Shown: piece after piece, positions 47,508-57,953 of the stretch
Numbering within the stretch: the first letter of the stretch is position 1
Layout of the letters: each line of letters starts with the position of its first letter
Assembly (NCBI GenBank): GCA_037157565.1
Contig: JAZHRO010000003.1
Location: forward strand, 72,294,501-72,358,500
DNA length: 64,000 nt
Origin: Thalassia testudinum
Lineage: Eukaryota > Streptophyta > Magnoliopsida > Alismatales > Hydrocharitaceae
Direction: 5' to 3'
Notes under the pieces: generated by a model
The model's database searches: none
Told to the model about the DNA's origin: nothing
Seen by the model: only the letters and a program-made list of their open reading frames with translations
Program-made: the position numbers and the translations under genes

Positions 47508-49179
47508 ATATGAGTCCATTTTAATGGACTATTATTAAGTCTAAGTTAACTTTAATCATACCTTTTAGATTTGTTAATAACTAAATTAAGTTATAGAATG
47601 TTTGCATGCATCATTATTTAAGTTTACATTTACTTTATAGCATTCTATAACTTAATATGTAATAATCTTATGTTTTTAAGTTGCAGGACTAATAAGGGGA
47701 AAACAACAAGGAGTTGGGGAGTAAATTTCCCCAACAAACAAACGGTGGCATATGTCTTTTTCCCCATCCTCCGGCCACCCTCAACAGCCGTCGACCAAAA
47801 ATACCAAGGGGATTTTGAAAATCCCTTGTAGAGCAGCAAGGGGTGGAGATAAAGAGGTGGGAAAAGCTGGAGAGCGGAGGATCTTCTTCTGCCCCTGGTA
47901 GGGAACCATAATCCAGGAACCGTGTGCACTGTGCACCAAGCTTCCTCCTCCAGCCGCGCCTGAAGGCGAAACCACACCCACGTAGGCAACTCCCTGCATG
48001 GCCTTCACGCCAGCCACAGCCTCCACCGCAGTGCCATCACCGCACCTGCCTACACTGCCACCTGCACCCCCGCAGGCACCCACTCCTCCCTCGCTACCCG
48101 CGGTCGCAGGCGCGCGCTCTTCTGCAAGCATTCACCCACACCGACACAGGCGTTTCCCCGCATCGCCTCCACCAGTGCCCTTCACAGAAGGCACTGCACC
48201 GCTCACGCAACCGCGCCTCCAAGGGCCACCGCAGCCGCCCATTGCCTGCGGACCAGTTCAGAACTAGCGCCCCATCCTACATCTATGCACCCGCACAATG
48301 CCCCCCTCCGTAGGTGCTGCACGCCAGCAACCGTTCCATCACCTCCGCCTGCCCCTCTCAAGCACCGCAGGCGCTGCGTCTCCTACAGGTGCCAACCCCC
48401 ATCTCCTACATCGCCCGCCTTCACCATCCAGCGTAGGTGCGCCCTCTGCAGGCACTGCAGAATGCCCTAGCGCACCCGCACAGTGCCTCCCTTCAGTGTG
48501 CCCTCCCCTCTACAGACTGCCATCGCCGCAGCGCCTCCACCTTTCGCACCCTTGCCAGTCCTGCACTCGCACAACACTTCCCTATAGGCGCACACAAGCA
48601 CGCACCTACCAGCCGACTCTCACGGCCAACCGTGCGTGGCTGCACACGCAAGGAGGAGAGAGGAGAAATCCTCTATTTTTACCTCTATTAATAATTGCAT
48701 TCAATGCCATTGTCAACTTTATATTAATATTTTATTTTGGCTACATTGCACTGATGCACTCAGAGTTTCCTGATATTATTTTATTTGTGTTATGTGCATG
48801 TTTCTATCTTGAATTTCAAATTAGAATTGCATGAAGGTTGAATTCACATGATAAGCCAGTACACATCCACCTTACACATATTTTTCGACCTTAATTCATG
48901 ACATGAAAACTACATAAACACCCCTGAACTTTTGAGGAAATTGTAAACTTCATTTAAAATAGCATTTTCCTCGTATTAAAGTTGCAGAAGAGTTTACGAA
49001 CTGTGTATTCCTTGACTCGTGAATTTATTGGTCAAGTCCTCCATGTGGATACGGCATCCGTTATTGTGGTTTAAATTCATATCTATTTAATCTTTGATTA
49101 AGAGATTTTCCACCACCTTTTCAGCTACAATGATTTATTATCTTAATATTAATTATTCAAAGTGAAAATCGCTATGTCA
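47508..49179 (+). mobile_element. Element G: 3' LTR
   Basis: Homologous throughout to 42019-43832; starts ATATGAGTCC in place of TGATGAGTCC and ends GCTATGTCA. Lacks about 100 bp present in the 5' copy, with scattered substitutions. Confidence 0.9.
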
Positions 49180-49912
49180 GGAATTAGGGAGAAATCCCCT
49201 TCGAATCCTCACCGGAGTTGGACTCCTCCACTGCAATGGTAGAGGGACCTAATTGAAATGAGTGGCGAGGATGATAGTGGGTCTGTGCAATGGTTTTCAA
49301 AAGTTAGGGGCTAAAATGTAATTGGGTGGACTATTTTGCAAAGTAGGTCAAGGTGACCTCCCCTTAGGTCCAAATTTTGGTACAAACCTAATTTGGACTT
49401 AAGGAATCCAATGGTGAAGTTGGATTTTAGGTTTGACCATGTTTGACCAAATAATTTACATAAAAACCCAAATAACAGCAAATGTTTACTTAGGACCCCT
49501 ATTAGGTCAAAATAGGTTCCAAAGGTCAATTTGAAGGTTCTAAACCCTATGGGATATTTTTCCATGAATTTTAGAGGGTTTAGTTAATTTTTATCTTGAC
49601 CAAAACCATGTTGATTTAAGTAAGTCTATTTTAGGGTTACAAAAAGTCATTAGATTGCACATGAACCCATTTCTGATTAAACCAACCCACTTTTTATCTT
49701 GTTATGACCATTTCACCTATGTTTAACCCTTGAGAAATCCTGTTGATGTACTACAATGCTATAATTACAATTTTTCCCTTTGTTTCTTATTTTCTTCTCA
49801 GAACAGTTATTCCTTCAATTAGTCCCTTTATTTGGTATTGTAGGAGCTTTTGTTCTCTTTTCTTGGTCAAAATGAGCTAGTTAGTGCTCATGATGGTGTT
49901 CCCATCATCCCC

Positions 49913-50452
49913 CTAGGTACAAATTTTGGTACTAACCTAATTTGGACCTAAGGAATCTAATGACGAAGTTGGATATTAGGTTTAACCACATTTCACTGGG
50001 AAATTTACATAAAAACCTAATTTAGGGCAAACATTTGACTGGGACCCAATAGGTTCTAAGGGCTAAATTGAAGTTTTTAAACCCTAGAGAATATTTTTCC
50101 ATAATTTTTAGAAGGTTTAGGTGAATTTTATCTTGACCAAAATCATGTTAAATTAAGTGGGTCTATTTTTGGGTTACAAGAAGTCATTTAATTCCTAGAA
50201 TTCACATGAACCCTTTTCTGTTTGAACCAACCCACTTTTTATCTTATTAAGTCCATTTGACTTGTGTTTAGCCCATGAGCAAGCCCGTTGTTCACTACTA
50301 TGGTAAAATTACAGTTTTACCCCTTATTTCTTGCTTTTCTTTTAGAAGGTTTATTCACTGAGTTAGGACCTCCATTTGGTCTTGTAGGAGCTTTTATTCT
50401 CTTTTCTGTGTTCAAAATAGGCTAGTTAGGGCTTATGATGGTGTCCTCAGCA
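49913..50452 (-). mobile_element. Element E: 5' LTR, outer part
   Basis: Continues the E 5' LTR beyond the F insertion; matches 27200-27749 of the 3' LTR. The element-sense start reads TGCTGAGGACACC, one of the few differences from TGATGGGAATGCC at the other LTR. Confidence 0.9.
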
Positions 50453-50457
50453 AAGGG

Positions 50458-51469
50458 CTTTTAGCTAACCACTTTAACTTTTGAGAAACTTTTACACTTC
50501 TTTCTTCAAATAGTCAATCTTTAGCAAATTAAGTAATATGATTTCAATTATTGGCAAAAACTAACTTAAATTTAGTTGAATAATTACAAAATTGAAAGAA
50601 TCTCACTTACTCACAAAACCAATCATTAAACTCAGGACTATGAAACCTATCAAGTGCAAATTGAGATAGGTGAGGTGAACAGTGATGCTTCCTAGCATAG
50701 CCTTATGCTTCCTATTTTGAAAGGCATTGAATCTTTATTTAAAAGATACTTCAACTAGTCATGATAATGTAATCAAAGAAATGAGAATTTCTAATATATA
50801 TGCTCTAAAGTGTCTGACTTCTTCATCGTTAAAGAGAACATAACAATGGGCCTCGAATAGCAATTATGAATCAATCTTCTTCCTTGAAGGTCTTCTTCGT
50901 TTCTTGACATTGATTCTCTTATTTGTTATTTTCTTCTTCCCTAGTGGCCACCAAAGTGGAGATGGTAGATCTTCATCCAATTTAGGGATAACATCATTGT
51001 AACCACTTAGTGGCTTATCGAATCTAGTATGACTGTTAACAAAATACCTTCAAAAAAAGGTTAGGCACTCATTTGCAAGAATCCTTTGGCAACTCCCATG
51101 GGATGACCTTTGTACTTGACAAAACCTTTCAAAGTCAGAAAGAACATAAAATATTAAAAAAGTCCCATTTTAGTGAAACATAATTTTTGGAAAGACATTT
51201 AGTAGATAATTGTATAGTTGACAAATACTTACCTCTCAATAGGGTACATCTATCAATAGGGAACGAGACCTCCAACTTTTACTACCTTTGCTAAATGGAT
51301 GATGAGATGTACCATTATAGTAATAAATGGAGGAAATAACTTTTCCATTTTACATAGTGTCAGAATGGCTCGGGATTGTAATATATAAAGGTCTAATAGT
51401 CTATGTACCATGGCATAAGCCAATTAAGACAGTCGTCACTCAATCAAGTAAATAACCCTGAACAAACAC
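50458..51469 (-). pseudogene. CACTA (TNP2-type) transposase, central part, broken
   Basis: Minus strand from about 51400: SRAILTLCKMEKLFPPFIT, IMVHLIIHLAKVVKVGG and MYPIER, the DUF4218 signature of En/Spm transposases, with two stops where Arg-Trp is expected. MYPIER is followed by a GTAAGT splice donor at about 51229. After an intron-like stretch: ANECLTFF, TRFDKPLSGYNDVIPKLD, LPSPLWWPLGKKK (51060-50900), then FEAHCYVLFNDEEVRHFRAY (about 50868-50810) and EERSVKVSQKLKWLAKS, ending at the E insertion. Continues at 25030. LTR I truncates the 5' side. Confidence 0.85.
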
Positions 51470-51839
51470 TGACGAGTCGATTTTTTGCTTACAAAGATGA
51501 CAATTAAAATGATTGGTCATTTGTAGTTCTAAGTGGTGGAAAATTAACTAATCAAAGTATTGAATTAAAACTAAACCACTCAAGAAGAGTGGGTCGTGTC
51601 CATAGGGAGGCAATGGCTATTACAAACTTGTAAGAGTCAGAAACCAATGTTCACTATTAATTTCATCAAGAAATCAAACCAAATCCGCCTCCAGATTAAG
51701 AAAATAAGAGATCTTCCTGAAAAGACATTTATGAGAAGGATGGAGGACCTTTGCATAAAGTCACCATAATATTCAATTAATAAAAACAAAAATCGAAAGT
51801 GGTAGTGGCATGTAAATGTAATTAATAATATGGACAAAA
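51470..51839 (-). mobile_element. LTR I, left part
   Basis: Plus start TGACGAGTCG follows transposase sequence; a GTCGTGTCCATAGGGAGGC motif (51595-51613) resembles the GTCGAACACAGGGAGGC motif of the B LTRs. Continues after the B insertion at 60717. Confidence 0.6.
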
Positions 51840-51844
51840 ATAGG

Positions 51845-53285
51845 AGGTCGTGCATGTTTCGCGTGCTAAAAATTAGGGTTACAAGTAACCCGTCATCATA
51901 GTTGCAAAACACGTCGATCAAATAAAATTTATACTGAAACTCCAAGGGAGTCCTAGGTCGAACACAGCGAGGTGACGTTTACTTTACGTGAAAACCACAC
52001 TTCGTTTCTTTTCTTTTTGTTATTTTAGGGTTTTGGTATTTTTTTTGTATTTTTGAAATAAAACAAATCAAGCAAACGTAACACAAGATAGAGATCTAGA
52101 ATAAATCTGATATATATTACTTCTAATGTTAATTACAAGAAACTATGAAAGCATATAAAGAGTGGGAGGTGAGATGAAATCTCCCAAATCGGCTATTCGA
52201 TGAGACGATGGTGCCTGGCGGAAGCTCGGACAAAGTAGGTGAGGAGCGGGACGATGGAGGAGAGATGTTGGAGGACGTCGGGTTGAGGAAAGCTTTGGTG
52301 TAGCTCTAGAATGGAGGTGAGAAGACGAAGTTGATCTGCTACCAGAATGGAGGTGGGAGGATGGCTCCAAGGTGACCTATGAGGGGAGATGGGAAGTTGG
52401 AGGAGTATTTAGTGTGGCAGAGGTTCGCTACACTAATAGGCACCTTAGGTGCTTGAGAACAGGCTCTAATGGAGCGTTGGTAGGCTTTCTAGAGCTTGGG
52501 AGTAGGTGGGAGTAGAGTAGGTAGAGATGGCTTGGGAGGGAGGGGGTGAAGGTCCTTTTATAGTGGTGGAGAAGAGGCAAAAATCAGTATGGGACCATTA
52601 GTGACATCCAGGCCGTCACTAGAAACGTTGCTGTACGCAGCTCATCCCATTGGCGCCCATAGCTAGCTTTGCTGCTATGCGATGACCTACCAACAGCTGT
52701 AAGTCTAGCTCATGCGTCGTTGTAGTCCACCTCACGTTGCGCTCACGTCGCTCTTGCCTTGCCGCGTACGCCCACGTGCCTGCTACGGTGCTGCATGCAT
52801 GTGCTAGCGGCCTGGGCTGCGCCACGTGGCACAGTCTGGGTCGTCCATCTTCTTATTGTACGGGCTGCTACAGAGGTCAGATTGAGTCAATTTTTGCGTC
52901 GTTAGGCTGAGATCGTTGACCCAAATCCATCTGCATGGTTGGATTTATCATTTGAAGCTCCAAATTATGTCTCCTAGTCCATTGGCCGTTGATCTTCCTC
53001 CTACTGCATATGGTGCTACAGAACTCCGATTGAGGCAATTTCAGAGATGTTGGACTCCGATCGTCTTCTTGATCTTATTCGTACAATCAGATCATCAATC
53101 CGAGGCTACGAAATAAATATCCTTCTCTCCTAACAACAAAAAGGACACAGTTAACCTAAATTATAGACAACTACTCTAAATGCAGAATGATGGATGCTAT
53201 GCAATATTTATAACATGATATGTAGTGCTAAGCCTAAGAACTATCACAAATAAGCATTTTACGATGAATTTATACGTGTTTATCG
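51845..53285 (-). mobile_element. Element B: 3' LTR
   Basis: 1441 bp. Element-sense start CGATAAACACG, end CGCACGACCT; both termini carry transitions relative to TG...CA. TATA box CTATAAAAGG at 52554-52563 (minus). TAGTGAC/GTCACTA inverted repeat at 52599-52621. Imperfect G-box palindrome around CACGTG at about 52813-52830. Confidence 0.9.
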
Positions 53286-53321
53286 TACCCCCATGCTTAC
53301 TTTTTGCTAGTCCCTAGCAAA
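53286..53321 (-). promoter_or_regulatory. Polypurine tract of element B with upstream hairpin
   Basis: Minus strand: perfect hairpin TTTGCTAGGGACTAGCAAA (53321-53303), then AAGTAAGCATGGGGGTA touching the LTR. Confidence 0.85.
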
Positions 53322-54654
53322 ATTAGCCTAGATGCTATGTACAACAATAGAATCAGGGTTCAAGTACTTAGGCAAAATTCATTGATTGCTTTAGAAAATC
53401 TCATCCCCAAGACCTAATTACAAAAACTCAACAGTGCCCAGGTGCCTGCCAGAATGCAGACCGTCCGAGCCCTCACCTTATTTGAGATGATTTTTTTTTT
53501 CTTTTCTAATCCTTTTGTACTTTTGGAGTTTGAGAGTTACGGGATAAATTTTTACGGGTACTCGATCCGCCCATGACTCGAAAAGGATTCTAAGTGCTAA
53601 GCATCTTTGTGAAAAAGTGATAGACTCACAAAACGGCCGTTAAGATGAACTTCGGGTTTCTACGACCCTAGGTGACCTTGCCTAAAGGTTTATCTTTACG
53701 ATTGGTAGCTTTCTCCCTACTTTTATTTATGGGGTCAGCATAAGGGTGAATCCAGTGTATATCTCCCTGGTTTATTCTATTTCCCCACTTCTTCCCTAGT
53801 GTTTTGGGAATTATTGTGCATTTTCTATGAGTTGGGTTCTGGATAACCTGCCGATGAGATGTTACCATCGACAACTTGCCAGCCATACTCATGCGGTGAA
53901 GTGTGGTTTTATTTGTATTTTTATTTTCTCCTTTTTTCTCTCTCTTTTTTTTTTGAGTGTTTCTTTTTTTAAGTAGGTGGCTTCCCTGATCTAAGATTTT
54001 CCTAAAGGCATTACAACGAAAATGGTCTTGTGGCTGGGATCTGAACAACCGGCCGATGAGCTGTTACTACCGACAACTTGCCAGCAATACCACCCAAGTT
54101 GTTCCATTAGCAACCCAATTTCCGTAAAAATCGCCGGAAAGTGAGTCAGTGCAAAATAATGTGTGTAGATGCTTAGGCTTAAAGTCCCCCCAAATTAAAG
54201 GCAGGTTGATAAGTCGCATACTTATCATCCTAAATTATTTACCAAATTAAAATAAATTATAATTGGCGAGGACTTGAGACTAAATCCACATTCGAGTGGA
54301 CACCCGGGCTAATTAAGCTCAAAGACCTGAAGAGTCTAAGTATTCAAGTCTCAAAGATCAATTCCTAAAGTTTACAACTCCTAATGCCTAAGTTCTCATC
54401 TCCTAATTCTAATTTTTTTTTTTAACAGGAATCAAGTAATAGGAAATTACTGTTACAGCTGACAAAAAGGTTATAAAATATGTCCACCCCCCCATGCTTA
54501 GCTTTTGGAATGTCCCAATTGTGAAAAAAAAAATGAAAGCATGCAAGAGAGTAGAAGTGGAAGAATAGCACCTAGTTTCCGTGAGACACTGGTCAGCTTG
54601 GAACAATCTTGACATGTGCTGAGTTTAGTGCCTTTAGCTAGGCGAGGTTCTCAA
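53322..54654 (-). other. Element B: 3' noncoding region
   Basis: Internal purine tract (minus GCATGGGGGGGT, 54486-54497) after a decayed form of the CAATGGGGACATTG hairpin; hairpin TGATAAGTATGCGACTTATCA (54208-54230, minus); two related blocks at about 54034-54089 and 53831-53885, both containing GGCAAGTTGTCG and CTCATCGGC (minus), separated by an A-rich tract. The 126-codon frame at 53668-54048 runs through these repeats and is probably not a gene, as its C counterpart is not open. Confidence 0.7.
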
Positions 54655-55095
54655 TCAATAATAACTAAACATTGAGGCCATAACAACATAGTTTCGGGCC
54701 CCCAGGTCTAGGTCCCGGAGAGTGAAAATGGGCTTACCAAAGAGATGAATAATGAAAGTGGTAAGTTGGTGGTGCAGGGAGAGCACAAATGGTCTCCAAT
54801 AGGAGTTTTGTTGATTTATTACAGAGGAAGTGTAGTTGGGTATAGAATTTATGTAGTGGTTGGGTGAAAAAGGATGATGAGGTGTTTGTGATGTGCTGGG
54901 GATTTGTGGGTACTCTAGAATACCTAATGTTTGAAGAGTTCTTCCCCAATGTTCAATTTCATTCTCACACTCTAGGTTCTTAAACCAACCATCCTGATCC
55001 TCATAATTCCCACCCACAAGTTGGACCTCATACTCTAAGCATTCAGGATAAGGATATTGTTGGATTTTATCTTGATGATGTGAATCATCCAACAA
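54655..55095 (-). CDS. Element B: 146-codon frame of unknown function
   Basis: Directly follows the gag-protease frame after a 70-bp gap. Begins MLDDSHHQDKIQQYPYPEC; N-terminal half acidic, C-terminal half with a hydrophobic stretch (about residues 105-125) and the end GARNYVVMASMFSYY. I recognise no domain. It could be the degraded remainder of the post-protease linker, which in C is also poorly conserved, or an accessory protein. An AUG downstream of a long frame would need reinitiation or a subgenomic RNA. Confidence 0.3.
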   Translation of the reverse strand: MLDDSHHQDKIQQYPYPECLEYEVQLVGGNYEDQDGWFKNLECENEIEHWGRTLQTLGILEYPQIPSTSQTPHHPFSPNHYINSIPNYTSSVINQQNSYWRPFVLSLHHQLTTFIIHLFGKPIFTLRDLDLGARNYVVMASMFSYY

Positions 55096-55166
55096 GTTTT
55101 TGATTTCATGTATATCTTCCTCATCCCGTGTTGCTATAATTGGTCACATTTTTGCTTTATCCTCAA

Positions 55167-56435
55167 TTATTCAGCAATTGTGTGATCTTCTTCCCGAGCT
55201 TGGGTTAAGTTGGCCATTAAAAGGTTGTCTAAGGTATGTATAGCCATTACTTCCTCTATTCTACCAAGCTCCTCCATCGAACAACACTTAGCTTTATTCT
55301 TCTTTGAGACCTCAAAAATATTGAATTGATTTGTCTTATCCCTTGAGGCCATTTCTATATTTCCCGATTCACAATCAATCCTTGCCTTGGCAGTAACCAG
55401 GAAAGGTCTTTCGAAAATAATCAGGGTGTGGTTGAGCTGTTTTGGGGCTTCCATGTCGAAGATCATGAAATTAGCAAGGTAATGTAAATCATTAACCTTG
55501 ACTAAAACATCCTCCAAAACACCCCTTGGTTTTGTAATGGATCTATCGGCTAACTGCAAGGTTATGTCAGTGTGTTTTTGGTAGCCTAGACCCAATTCCA
55601 TGTGTAGTGAGGTGGGGATCACATTAATGGAAGCACCTAAGTCGAGGAGGGCCCGGTCACAAGTAACACTTCCTATTGTGCAAGAAATCAACGGGGCTCC
55701 CGAGTCCTGCTTCCTAGGAGGTATCTTGTTTATGATAAATGTGCTTGTGTTACCAGACAAAACTACTCTCCTATTGATTTTAGATTTTGCTCTACGCCTT
55801 TCTTTATATGCATTCAGTAAACCTATGGCATAGGCAATGATTGATCCGATAGCCACGAGGAGTAAAATGATTGTTAATTTGAAAGCCTGAAGTAAGGACA
55901 TCCTTTCCTCCAATTTCTCCTCCGACATTTTCTGTTTGCCCATACAACAACAACATACTCCCGAATCAGACCCTGATGGTTTGTTGATCAAATTCTTAGT
56001 TGGGAGTTTGGAATTCTTGCTATAGGGCCTAATGGGGTTGACATGGGGTTGGGTAGGTCCCTTGCGTTTACTACCACTCCTCAAGGTGATGGTGTTTGCC
56101 GTGGCAAAATGCTGTTGGTTAGTGCCTTGGGGAGGGTTGGGCAGAACAGAAGGCTCTCGATTTATTATGGTAGGAACTTGGTTAGCTCCGGGAGCGGCTG
56201 GGGTAGCTTGATAGATAGCATGAGCTTGAGCATGTGACTCCCCATCATTACCAAACCCTTGAGGCCCAGCGCCTCGGTTCTGAACATTTCTTGGGTTTGG
56301 TACAAAATGTGATGGTAGAGATCCGGGCTGCCGATTTTTTGTACTAAGTTCAGATTGCAAGGTGTCCAGTGAAGTTTTCATCTGTTGCAAGAGCTGGAGC
56401 ATTAACCCTTGCATTTCTACCATTTTTAGGTTCAA
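55167..56435 (-). CDS. Element B: Gag C-terminus / membrane segment / protease, 422 codons open
   Basis: Longest open frame in the window. Residues 1-30 form the Gag coiled-coil tail (MVEMQGLMLQLLQQMKTSLD); 31-150 a Pro/Asn/Gln-rich linker. Then CCCC (161-164), a charged helix (EEKLEERMSLLQ), a predicted transmembrane helix at about 185-210 (FKLTIILLLVAIGSIIAYAI) and a basic stretch KERRRAKSK. The retropepsin follows: PLISCTIG (248-255), catalytic LLDLGASIN (263-271, Asp265) and IIFERPFLVTAKARIDCESG near 340-360, with E-R in place of the usual G-R. The hydrophobic helix aligns with the amphipathic pre-protease helix of C and E. Upstream gag joins this frame only through a stop near 56455, so the ATG at 56435 may be internal to the ancestral gag. 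Confidence 0.75.
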   Translation of the reverse strand: MNLKMVEMQGLMLQLLQQMKTSLDTLQSELSTKNRQPGSLPSHFVPNPRNVQNRGAGPQGFGNDGESHAQAHAIYQATPAAPGANQVPTIINREPSVLPNPPQGTNQQHFATANTITLRSGSKRKGPTQPHVNPIRPYSKNSKLPTKNLINKPSGSDSGVCCCCMGKQKMSEEKLEERMSLLQAFKLTIILLLVAIGSIIAYAIGLLNAYKERRRAKSKINRRVVLSGNTSTFIINKIPPRKQDSGAPLISCTIGSVTCDRALLDLGASINVIPTSLHMELGLGYQKHTDITLQLADRSITKPRGVLEDVLVKVNDLHYLANFMIFDMEAPKQLNHTLIIFERPFLVTAKARIDCESGNIEMASRDKTNQFNIFEVSKKNKAKCCSMEELGRIEEVMAIHTLDNLLMANLTQAREEDHTIAE

Positions 56436-56454
56436 GTCAGCCTGCTCGGTGGGT

Positions 56455-57953
56455 TGTTAAGCATTCCACATGGGCTAATTAACCTGATTCAGGGGCAACT
56501 GAGTATATACATGACCCTGACGCATTGGTTTTTGCGGTACGTAGTTGTTGGGTCGATATTGGGTCTGCTGCCCTTGATCTTTCCAAGAGAAGTTAGGATG
56601 ATTTTTCCAACCAGAATTGTAGGAATTCGAATAAGGGTTGGACCTAACATTCTCTTACACAGCAAAAACATTCTCATAAGATGAGGATGAAGAAGGATCA
56701 TAAAGACTGGGATAAAAGGCCCCAGTTTGGAACCCATAAGGTTCCAAGAAGAGTTGGATCGAAGGTTGAGCCATCTCTAGTTGGTTCCCATACTCTCGTC
56801 CCAAAGGAGTTTGCGAAGAATGGAATCCCGATCCCTAGGATTGAGCGGATCTAGAAAAGTTAAAGTTTCCAGACATCCACTCTTCCATTCGTTTAGTAAC
56901 CAGATCCATCTTATCTAATCTATTGCAGATCAATTCCATATCAAATGTACAAGAATCTTGGACCTTATTGTCATTTGATCTAATTTGTTGGGATCGGTTG
57001 AAGGTTTCCATGGAGGCGTGGTTTAAAGAATTTTTGGTCATTTCCTCAAAGAAATCATACGCGCTATTTGCATCCTTGTTGAGGAAATTGCCTCCGCAAG
57101 AAGTGTCCACATGATTACAGAGTTGATCATTCAACTTGTGATAAAAAATTTGCACAAGCTACCATTTAGGCACCTCATGGTGTGGACACTTCCGCAACAG
57201 ATCCTAGAATCTCTCCCAAGCCTTATGAAACGGTTCCCCCTGCCACTGGGCAAAAGGGGTAATTGCCCATCGCAATTCATTGGTTCGCCCAATTGGGAAG
57301 AATTTCTTTAGGAAGGCTGATTTCAAAGCTGTCCAAGTAGTAATCGGTCTTCCAATGGTATGATACCAATGTGCGGCCTTATCCCAGAGTGAATGGTGGA
57401 AAAGCCTCACGAGCATCTGTTCTTCATCCACATTCCGTGATTTGGTAGTCTGAACCAGAGTGATCAGGTCATGCAAATGTTGGAATGGGTCATATGAGCC
57501 AAGCTCATGAAAGTGTCTAATTAGACTCAAAACCTGGGGCTTGATCTCAACATCTTCGGCAGGGATCACAACGCTGGGATGATCCTCATAATTTGATTGG
57601 AATGGGTCATATGAGCCAAGCTCATGAAAGTGTTTAATTAGACTCAAAACCTGGGGCTTGATCTCAACATCTTCGGCAGGGATCACAACGCTGGGATGAT
57701 CCTCATAATTTGAAGGATCATAAAAATTCTTCAAGGGCCGAGTGCCCGGACCATTCATTCGTTGGAACCATTGCTGCATTTGCTGCAATTCTTCCAACTG
57801 CCTCTGAATAAGCTCCTGCTGGTTCAGAGGAGGAGGAGGGGGAGGTGGTTGTTCATCAGCCATGGGATCTACTTGGCTAAAGCTTAACCTCCGCCTCCGA
57901 GAATGGTCTAAAGGTCCTTCCAAATGAGGGTTCAATGACCTCCTTCCAAGCAT
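56455..57953 (-). pseudogene. gag: Element B: gag, N-terminal and central parts, broken
   Basis: Open for 249 codons from ATG 57953 (MLGRRSLNPHLEGP) to 57204: a Pro run, a Gln/Glu-rich helix (QQELIQRQLEELQQMQQWF), then a block of about 39 codons occurring twice in tandem (PSVVIPAEDVEIKPQVLSL; DNA 57481-57597 and 57598-57714). The capsid block follows: DKAAHWYHTIGRP and FLKKFFPIGRTNELRW. After a frame change the middle (57155-56835) reads GGNFLNKDANSAYDFFEEMT. The YNSGWKNHPNFSW motif is at about 56640-56600 in a broken frame. Stop near 56455. Confidence 0.85.

Larger units (their letters stand above)
42019..49179 (+). mobile_element. Element G: complete non-autonomous LTR retrotransposon
   Basis: 5' LTR 42019-43832, 3' LTR 47508-49179, perfect target duplication GGAAT at 42014-42018 and 49180-49184. 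Primer site 43836-43853. The 3.7-kb interior has gag-like fragments but no protease, RT, RNase H or integrase motif. It would have needed trans-acting proteins, probably from an Athila relative sharing its tRNA-Asp primer. Confidence 0.9.
38221..49907 (-). mobile_element. Solo LTR F (E family), interrupted by D and G
   Basis: Three segments, 38221-39054, 40779-42018 and 49185-49907, add up to about 2.8 kb and are homologous along their length to the E LTRs, without any internal region. Perfect target duplication TCCCC at 38216-38220 and 49908-49912. TATA-like box at 41804-41813 (minus). The terminal TG/CA is partly altered (plus start TATTTACAAC). It sits inside an LTR of its own family. Confidence 0.9.
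25036..50452 (-). mobile_element. Element E: Athila-like retrotransposon, interrupted by nested insertions
   Basis: 3' LTR 25036-27749 (2714 bp); 5' LTR 36046-38220 plus 49913-50452 (2715 bp once F and one TSD copy are removed). Perfect target duplication AAGGG at 25031-25035 and 50453-50457. Internal order on the minus strand: primer site 36025-36042, gag from 34950, protease, RT, RNase H, integrase to about 29470, 3' noncoding region, polypurine tract about 27750. The insertion split a CACTA transposase reading frame. Confidence 0.95.

Noticed and set aside
53668..54048. 126-codon minus-strand frame as a possible accessory gene of B
   Set aside because: Overlaps the duplicated noncoding blocks and A-rich tract; the homologous region of C is not open.
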